Positions 56,848-64,000 of a DNA stretch of 64,000 nucleotides are shown piece by piece. Positions within the stretch are counted from its first letter, which is position 1. Each line of letters starts with the position of its first letter. Made by a program: the position numbers and the translations under genes. A model generated the notes under the pieces. The model was not told the origin of the DNA. It saw nothing but the letters and a program-made list of their open reading frames with translations, and ran no database searches. The DNA lies in NCBI GenBank assembly GCA_015039365.1, contig WION01000097.1, positions 1-64,000 of the forward strand. Direction: 5' to 3'. The DNA comes from Amanita rubescens (Eukaryota; Basidiomycota; Agaricomycetes; Agaricales; Amanitaceae).

Positions 56848-59390
56848 ATGTTCCGCCTTACTGACATCCAACGTGATCAGTTGCTTCCGCAGCTTGCGAA
56901 GTGGAACCTTGTCATCCTACTTACGGAACCAGAACAGTCAGAAACTATATGGGAAGTACTTGATGAAACTATTACTCACCATCTCCAGGCGCATAATATT
57001 ACTATCGAACAACCTCCTGCTTTGCAGGACCATCCCTACTTCAACCTTTCATGGTCCGTCTGCCAAGCCGCGCGTACCAACAAAACGGGAATCAGCAATT
57101 ATACCCCGTCGACGCCTCCCCAGTATGCTTTTACGTTTAAGTATTTGCAGGGGCTAGCATGGCCCGATCCAATCGAGGAAGGCTACGGTGTGTTTTTTGT
57201 CGGTCAGTTATTCCATTTTACTGCCGTCATCCAAGGCTGAATCAACCTACCCCCATCAGCTCCCCGTAAAAACCACCTCCGAGGGCCACTACCAGAATCA
57301 AGTGATCTCAGCCACCATCCCTGTTGGCCATGGCGGGTCGTATCTCCTTTCCATGACTGGCTCAGGTTTGGTGGCGAGAACGATCTCTACCAAGCAAATT
57401 CCTGCATAGTTGAGTGTCAAATTAATGACAGAGGGGCTAGTGGCGATGACGATGAAGTAAGTTTGACCGTGTGTCGGCACCTCCATTTTCTCCTGACTGT
57501 TTGTTAGTTTCAACCATCTCCTGTTACCCGCAAGCGCTACTTACCTCCGATTGTTCATCCTCGGCCCGTTCGCCGCGTTCGTTTGGATAGCGGGCCTGGT
57601 CAATCTCAACCTCCCCTCCCATCATTTCTTTCTGAATCTCGTGTCCCCTCGTCATCTCAGGCTGTCGTAACCGAACCACTCTTTACACCCGACAGTCCAC
57701 CCGCTGAATGCTCAAGCCACGATAGCCATTCTCCCACCCCTCCACCTATTTTATTGCGGCCCACACTCGATGATCGCCTACCCGATTCGGTCATCCGTCA
57801 GTGGCAAGACTCCCTTCAGATAAAACGGGAAGTAACAAGGGCACCGACACTGCACATAAAGGGGCCAAAAGCCACTGATCTTGCGACATTTCTTATTAGC
57901 GCAGTCTACGCACTTGCCAAACAAGAACCCGTACCAGAAAAAGACAATGAATTAGGCGTGACTTCTAACCATATCAAAACCCTTTATTCCTTATTTAAAC
58001 CGTTCCCAACTTTCATCGTGTAAGAGCCTTCTCGCGTCTATCCGCTTTCATGCTCTAAATCCTCTTAAGAACTGAGATCTCTGTAACTGACCTTGGAATT
58101 GACACTTCTGGAAACGGCCTTCTCCGTACTGTATTTCAATCAGCGCTACAGCAATCTACAAAATCCCACAGGTGGATCCCCAGTGTGAACAAGGGATACC
58201 ATAAGCTTCACTTGTCTCGGAACCCGGACCTTGATATAGTTAATCAAACTATAGACTACAAGGTTGAAGGGCACATTGCTGCGCTTTTCACTACACACCT
58301 TGCTATTGGTCCCGATCCCATCTCTCCCTTTGTCATTCTCGCCGCCACCTTAACTAAGTTGGAAGAATTTGAATTTGATATGGAGTTTGCGAGGGCTATG
58401 ATCCCAGATGAAGACCTTTTGAACAAGGTAGAACACATTATTAACTTACCTGTTGGCAAGATCGACGCGACCGACATGTCAAAAGATTGGTTACATTCCC
58501 TGGCCTCAGATATTGAACTCCCTGTAAGTGCAACCATTGACCGCTAAACCAGAACACGCCTGATGTCTTTCAGGCAAACCATTTGACGCAATCACGCCCG
58601 GTTGAGGCACACCAGAAAATGCAGAAGCAAATGCTTGCGTACTACCTCATCGGTGATCGTGACCCTTGGAAGCATACAAATTTCCAAGCGTTCAAAGAGG
58701 GTTTCAATTCCATCGCATCCGGTCCCTTTCTAAAGGTAAGTTCATAGTCCAAACCAAGTTGATCTATCTCACATTGACTAGTTTCCACTTGCGCGATGGG
58801 ACGAGCCTCGGTACCTCCAACGTTTCCTCGCCACTCTATATAATCGTCGCATTGAAATCCCCGGAGACGTCATTCCGCTAATTCGTTGGCATGCTACAGA
58901 TGTGGACGATCCCGCAACTTACAACCTTTGCCGCCTGTTCATCATGCGGTTTACGCGTTGGATCGAAGGAATCGGGCACCCTCGTGAGACGAAAGATAAC
59001 CTTGTAACTTCGCAGCAATACGCGCAAGCACGACTCGACCGTGGTCTACGAGCAAGGCTCTTTCATCAGGTGGTTACGGGGTGCTCATTGAAACTAAATT
59101 TGCAGGATGAGTTTATCAATGTATGGGAAAGAATGTTCTTCACGTCAACCATATTCACAACATAATAGATCCGCTTGGCTTATCGGCCACTTGTCCGTGA
59201 TGAAGACACCATCAAGTTTTCCGTTTGCACAAATACGATTTATCTCAACATCAACAAAGAAATAGCCCGTCTTCTGGTCCAACCCGGCCTATTATACCGT
59301 CACGATGCTAAAGGAAAGGAAGTCTGTACGGAGTTTGACATGTGGTGGCACGTGCAAATGATTCTTGGAGATGATTTTAACAGAGCTTGA
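56848..59390 (+). CDS. Unrecognised multi-exon protein
   Basis: The pieces run in one direction with introns of 45-80 bases. Exon 1 starts MFRLTDIQRDQLLPQLAKWN. A GTCGGT donor near 57200 joins in phase to AESTYPHQLPVKTTSEGHYQ (57235 on). A proline- and serine-rich section (57510-57760) precedes IKGPKATDLATFLISAVYAL, then DLGIDTSGNGLLRTVFQSAL (58105), GYHKLHLSRNPDLDI (58187) and FAIGPDPISPF-type sequence (58290-58550). The last exons read RFTRWIEGIGHPRETKDNLV (58940), LRARLFHQVVTGCSLKLNLQ (59045) and FDMWWHVQMILGDDFNRA at the end. I recognise no domain. Borders near 57360-57520 are unresolved, and the region may include a frameshift. It follows a copia LTR directly, so its promoter context is altered. 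Confidence 0.5.
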
Positions 59391-59554
59391 GCACGCGATA
59401 AAAACACACACGTACGTATATAGATTAGTTAATGGTTGAGCATGCGGTCGTTGCGCAATACAGGCTGCCTCCTCCCATGTTTACAGATCGTCAGTGTCCG
59501 AGAGAAGTGATGTCAATCCCAGGGGCGACAGCTATGCAGCCTTGACACTTGCAC

Positions 59555-59900
59555 ATGAGCAGGCGACTCGAGGTCTAACCTACGTGAGCGACAACTGTCT
59601 AACTCAAAAAAATCCGCACCCACAGGTCGTTTGAAAGACGGTGAAGGTAGTAAACGCGATGGTAGCAGTGAAACTGCAAATGAGCAGGCGACTCGAGGTC
59701 TAACCTACGTGAGCGACAACTGTCTAACTCAAAAATCCGCACTAGCCACCTCTCTAAGCCCCTACAAAGCCGACGCCCGCAGGTTGTTTGAAAGATGGTG
59801 AGGGTAGCCTTTAAACACGATGGTAGCAGTGAAACTGTTAATGAGCAGGTGACTCGAGGTCTAACCTACGTGAGCGACAACTGTCCAACTCAGAAAGTTC
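59555..59900 (+). repeat. Direct repeat array A, three copies
   Basis: A unit beginning ATGAGCAGGCGACTCGAGGT and continuing through ACGTGAGCGACAACTGTC occurs at 59555, 59680 and 59841. A second motif, GATGGTAGCAGTGAAACTG, precedes the last two copies. Confidence 0.85.
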
Positions 59901-60062
59901 CACGCCGTTTCTTTGGTATCTGTGTCAAACATCCGTTAGCTGACTTTAAAATGCGGCCTTTCTTTCTCCAGAAAACTGACCTTTTTGGGAAAACGTGTCA
60001 ATGAGGAAGTAGAGCAACAGAGAAAGCGGGAAGTAAAGAGGTAGGATAAGTGAGACTTGGAC

Positions 60063-60172
60063 CAAATTGGGGTTGTTTCCCAATTGGGAAGTTGTACTTC
60101 GTCGTGAAACAATAGTAGTCCAAATTGGGGTTGTTTCCAAATTGGGAAGTTGAACTTCGTCATGATACATGA
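60063..60172 (+). repeat. Tandem duplication of 58 bp
   Basis: CAAATTGGGGTTGTTTCC begins at 60063 and again at 60121, with the following bases largely shared. Confidence 0.85.
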
Positions 60173-60320
60173 GCTAGACATTCCGTCGCTCCTTACCCGC
60201 CATCCTTTCATCAAATATCATGACGCTCTTTATATATGGTGAGCCATACGCCTCTTCTTGCCGTCACACCGTTCGACGCTACAAATGTTTAGGCTGTCTC
60301 GTTAACGCTCGTAACCCAGA

Positions 60321-60965
60321 ACGCAAGGAGATAGACCAGTGTCTCTCCAGAGGGTTAGACCTCGTGTCGCCTTTTCATGCCGTCACGCCGTTCAACACTA
60401 CGACTGTTTCGTTAACGCGAGCTCTCGTCGTCACCCGGAACGCAAGGAGATAGACCATTGTCTCTCCAGAGGGTTAGACCTCGTGTCCCCTTTCATCCAG
60501 TCACTGACGCTCTCTCTATATGGTGAGCCACACACCTATTCTTGCCATCACGCCGTTGCCGTTCAACACTATGAATGTTAGACTTTTCTCGTTACGCGAG
60601 TTCGGAACGCAAGGAGATAGACCTTTGTCTCTCCAGAGGGTTAGACCTCGTGTCGCCCTTTCATTCCTGAACTGCCCTTCATCGACATCACCACCTCACC
60701 CACGGTGAGCCATACGCCTCTTGATGTCATTGTTCAATACTAATGCTATGAATGTTAGGCTATTCTCGTCACCGTTGCTCGCGTCGTCGCGTTACAGGAC
60801 AAGCGAAGCATCTGGGGGTCTACGGTGGCGACCCTGACACCATGATTCACCAGCTCTGCTGAGCAACCCCTGTGATGTCGTGCAACTCGCAAAGGAGACC
60901 TGGAATGCAAGGAGATAGACAATTGTCTCTCCAATGGGTTAGACCTCGTGTCGCCCCTTTTATCC
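60321..60965 (+). repeat. Direct repeat array B, four copies
   Basis: A unit starting ACGCAAGGAGATAGACC and running through TCTCTCCAGAGGGTTAGACC occurs at 60321, 60440, 60607 and 60905. Gene-like open frames across it are artefacts of the repeat. Confidence 0.85.
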
Positions 60966-61090
60966 AGATCCCTCTGACATTCACGCCAACGTTGTTTTAC
61001 TTGGAACTGTCGCTTGTCGCAAACATCGCTCCTGAGGTGGCAGCGTCAAGTAAGCAGCGACTTCACATTCTTTTTCTCAATTGCTGACAA

Positions 61091-61312
61091 CATCGTCCTC
61101 TTCCAGCATCAACTGGGGCCCATTTTACATGAACACGCCATCCGCTTGACTTCATGATCGAAATTCTTAATGTATACATTGGCGTCAAGAAGTAAGCAGC
61201 GACTTTACATTCTGACGAAGTACACAATCAATCGTCCTCTTCCAGCGTCAGCTGGGACCCCATGTTACATAAACGCGCCATCTCCTTAACTTCATATTCG
61301 AAATTCTTTATT
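61091..61312 (+). repeat. Duplicated 3' end of the adjacent gene
   Basis: About 80 bases starting ATCGTCCTCTTCCAGC at 61092 recur at about 61231. The second copy contains the stop codon and last codons of the minus-strand gene that ends at 61228, so the first is a decayed duplicate of that gene end. Confidence 0.75.
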
Positions 61313-62692
61313 TTTCCGTACCAAGAAGCTGTCAAGCGGACAGCTTCGTCGAGCGGCGTTAACAACAATTCCTTCGCTCGGTTTATATATCGGATATCCC
61401 AAGGAGATGTAACCATTCTTTCCCTTTCCATATATTCCAACAGAGCCGCTGCATTAAGCTTCAATCCACGGTAGTTTTTGAATGTATTGGGACTCCTGTA
61501 TGGCGTTGTCCCATCTTTGAATGCCTCAACAATGTCCGCGATACAAATTTGTTCATTGCCGGCTTGGAATTTCGTAAAAATGGCCACGCGGCATCCGCAC
61601 GGGATCCCCAATGCCGTGCACACCTCTGTTACAATTCGGACAAACATGAACAGGGCAAATGCGCTTTCGTTCTCTCCGTTTTTCCTCAGGACTAGCTTCT
61701 GGAAGTGATCGTAGTACTGCTGGACGAGAGACCCGACAATTGCGGATGTAGTTGACACCGTCGCGATGGCCTGGGGTGTAGAAGAATTTATCGGCCTTGA
61801 AGGTACGTTAGGTTTCTAATAGACATTAGAAGACGCATCCTCATCATCGGTTCCTAGACTCACCCCTTCCCAAACATAGAGAATGTACAAGTCAAGAGTG
61901 GGATCCTGGTTGTAAAGATCCATTATTGAGGACTTGCCCTCGCTGTCGCATACCGGCTTAATCAAGAAATTCATTTCCAAGTCTTTGAGGAAACCCAGGG
62001 CTCGAAAACCCGTCCACGAACGACCAAAATTGTCGAGGTCATCCATGAATACAGGGACGCCAGCGGTGCCAAGCTGAATTTCTGATTCGTCCATGCCATC
62101 GATGTCCAAGTTCACAGCCCGGGACTCCAGTTGTTGAGAGCTGCGGATGGCATCATACAGATCAACCACATTTGCGGGATTCCCCGGGATTCCAGTATCA
62201 CGAGTCATAACAGTGAACATGGTATGGCTATTCATCCCCCTGGGGCATTGAGTGCTGACCATCAAGACCGACAGCTTGTTATCATTTGCATCCTCGATTA
62301 CGGGATGCCCAGAAGATGACGGAGGTTCCCCGTTTGTTTCTTTATGGGAGGTAGAGCCAGTACTTCCCCCATTTGCAGAAACTGCGGGCATCGCTCGTAC
62401 TTCTTTTTCTTTACCTTTACGCAAGGTATAGACGATACCCTGCGCATTGGCAGCAGCAATTAGGTCCTGGAAATGCACGTCGGTCTGCTCCGGCATGGTA
62501 ATCGGCGAGCTAAGCGTCGAGTGTGCATACATTTCAAACTCAGGTCCCAAATCTGACGTTATCGATATGGATTGAGGTCATGAGTAAACAAAAGTGTGAA
62601 GGTCCTACTTGCAAAGGTCCTGAACGCATCCACAGGTGCAACATCTACAAGCAACCGATCAGCATTGGTGTTGATGACTGCAAGATCGCGCA

Positions 62693-62700
62693 CCTCCGTC
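62693..62700 (+). repeat. hAT MITE target duplication, left copy (CCTCCGTC)
   Basis: It is identical to 63810-63817 and directly abuts the element. Confidence 0.85.
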
Positions 62701-63809
62701 TAGAGAATGGCAGGGGTATGGGCAACCCCTCACCCTTCATGGAGGGTTTGGTGGAGGGTAGGGGTAAGGGTTGGAGCCTGTCTACCCCTCCCAACCCCTC
62801 CCTATAAGGATTAACCCTTCATACCCCTGGGACCACAGCCACCAAAGACTTCAAAAAGAATGATATGCACCCAGATAAGATTAAACTGGCTATGCTCAAT
62901 GATAATAATATAGTTTTATCTTCAATGAGGAACAAACAAAGAACACTAACAAAGGGCATACATGTAAGTATGGTTAAATTAAGAAGATGAAGGGAAATAA
63001 AGCACCTACTACACTAATGTAATGTAATGTTCAATGGCATGTAATCCCTCACTAATCCTAGACATTCTTCAAATGGGAATGGAATAATTGGGTATGTCTG
63101 TACAGCCATGTGACTTCAAACTGACTTGGAGGATATGTACCTTAGTCATTGAAGTATTCAATGAGTGAATGCTCATACATATCTATCAATATAAATGGAA
63201 GTGTGTATGACAACAGCATTGTTACAATACAAAGTAGTTAGTTGCTTTTGCAATATGTAACTTCAAAATAATAGCCGTGAGTCCCTAACATTCAATGCCT
63301 AATATTAGTCAGAGGTTGACAGGTAATGGCAATTTGTTAGAGCTTGGCTAATGACTTATGGTGTTGAGTCAAATCATTGGGTATTTAATATTGCCAACCT
63401 CCTGAATGATACATATATACATAGATAGAGCCTTCAATAATTATAGAGCACATATGTAGGTGTTGTAAAAAAGGCACCCATTGCCAAGGTTGGGGCACAT
63501 TGTACTAATGGGAAACATGTCACCAGTGGCAGTAGAGCCTGGTTGGTCACTTTTAGCACCTTATATATATATCATGATACATATGTCACATATCACAGTG
63601 CCATATGATAATGAAGTAGTACCACTACTGATAACCCTTTGGGTCAAACCCTGGGGTATTTTTGTACCCTTGTACCCTTGGGCAACCCCTTGTGTACCCC
63701 TAGGGTTTTGAGGGGTAAACCCTCCACCCCTGGCCAAGGGTGAGGGTTTTGGGGGGTAAGGGTAAGGGTTGGGCTCTGAAAACCCTGGGGTTACCCCTGC
63801 CATTCCCTA
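62701..63809. mobile_element. hAT-type MITE, 1109 bp
   Basis: The ends read TAGAGAATGGCAGGGGTA and, inverted, TAGGGAATGGCAGGGGTA, with one mismatch in 18. Exact 8-bp duplications (CCTCCGTC) flank both sides. TIRs starting TAGRG and 8-bp duplications are the hAT hallmark. The subterminal zones are rich in CCCCT/AGGGG and GGGTAAGGGTT motifs in both orientations, typical of hAT transposase-binding regions. The interior is AT-rich and non-coding, so it depends on a transposase from elsewhere. Confidence 0.88.
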
Positions 63810-63817
63810 CCTCCGTC
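63810..63817 (+). repeat. hAT MITE target duplication, right copy (CCTCCGTC)
   Basis: It is identical to 62693-62700. Confidence 0.85.
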
Positions 63818-64000
63818 GACACCGTCTTGTTCATTGGTGCTAGTGAGGTCAATTACGTCTAACAACAGAGATGGTAAGTTTCTCTGCCCACAAAAAGAAT
63901 CAACGTATCTCAACCTGCTTCTGGTTCTCCAGCAATAGCGTCTGCAGCTGAATCTAGAACTAAGAAGCAGTGGCATATGTGTTTCAGTCACCTACTGGCT

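Larger units (their letters stand above)
59391..61227. other. Non-coding region built from small tandem duplications
   Basis: No gene is supported. It holds at least four families of direct repeats, listed separately, with unequal spacing. Confidence 0.6.
61228..63834 (-). pseudogene. Unrecognised gene with first exon split by a hAT MITE
   Basis: Three exons can be placed. Exon 1 starts at ATG 63834, is interrupted at 63809-62701 by a MITE, and ends at 62609. Exon 2 is 61864-62552 and exon 3 is 61228-61770. The introns are 56 and 93 bases with GT-AG ends. Without the MITE and one target copy, the exons sum to 1341 bases, a continuous 446-codon frame. Recognisable text includes VRDLAVINTNADRLLVDVAP in exon 1, EFEMYAHSTLSSPITMPEQ and GVPVFMDDLDNFGRSWTGF in exon 2, and AIVGSLVQQYYDHFQKLVLR in exon 3. 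No domain is known to me. With the 1117-base insertion the frame is broken, unless the MITE is removed by splicing. Confidence 0.62.

Noticed and set aside
59555..60965. Possible CRISPR array from regularly repeated units
   Set aside because: The repeats are long and unevenly spaced in a eukaryotic genome with introns, and no cas genes are present.
63700..63770. Telomere-like GGGTAAGGGTAAGGGTT runs
   Set aside because: They are few, mixed with other CCCCT words, mirrored near 62760, and fully inside the hAT MITE with target duplications. They are subterminal repeats, not a telomere.

Overview
The window is nuclear DNA of a filamentous fungus, most likely a mushroom-class basidiomycete (Agaricomycetes). 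Short GT-AG introns of about 50-70 bases interrupt most host genes. The photoreceptor gene is the basidiomycete white collar 1 form, with a LOV domain and no GATA zinc finger. KDZ and Plavaka DNA transposons, chromovirus LTR elements and Crinkler-type effector genes occur together. I cannot name the genus from the sequence alone.

Positions 1-15.6 kb hold ordinary host genes. They are a decayed secreted lactonase/muconate cyclase-like pseudogene, a pyruvate dehydrogenase kinase-family gene, white collar 1, ribosomal protein uL16/RPL10, the GATOR2/SEA subunit RTC1 (WDR24) and a cytochrome P450. A 975-bp MITE with 27-bp inverted ends follows at 16.1-17.1 kb. Positions 17.3-24.5 kb form a compact minus-strand effector-like cluster: a Crinkler protein with P-loop NTPase and nuclease-like regions, an HNH-nuclease family protein, and a Crinkler-type kinase.

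Positions 24.4-56.5 kb are a nested pile of mobile elements. A Tad1-like LINE (ORF1 only, frameshifted) is split by a complete 8499-bp KDZ transposon that has exact 872-bp terminal inverted repeats, an 8-bp target duplication, a transposase and two accessory genes. Next comes a Plavaka transposase gene whose start abuts the 5' LTR of a 10.8-kb chromovirus. That chromovirus carries gag, a -1 frameshift site, pol, and an unusual third ORF that encodes a retroviral-knuckle-like protein. A 2.36-kb non-coding LTR element is inserted inside its gag. Then follow a 133-bp tandem repeat, a minus-strand gag remnant with its LTR, and a 5'-truncated copia element with one nonsense codon.

Positions 56.8-64 kb hold an unrecognised multi-exon gene, several small tandem duplications, and a second unrecognised gene. 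A hAT-type MITE with a perfect 8-bp target duplication disrupts the first exon of that last gene. Removing it, and the extra duplication copy, restores a continuous 446-codon reading frame.

Exon borders were placed by eye from reading frame, splice consensus and family resemblance, without transcripts or database searches. The most noteworthy items are the intact KDZ transposon with its accessory genes, the extra ORF of the chromovirus, the Crinkler/HNH/kinase cluster, and the MITE-broken gene.
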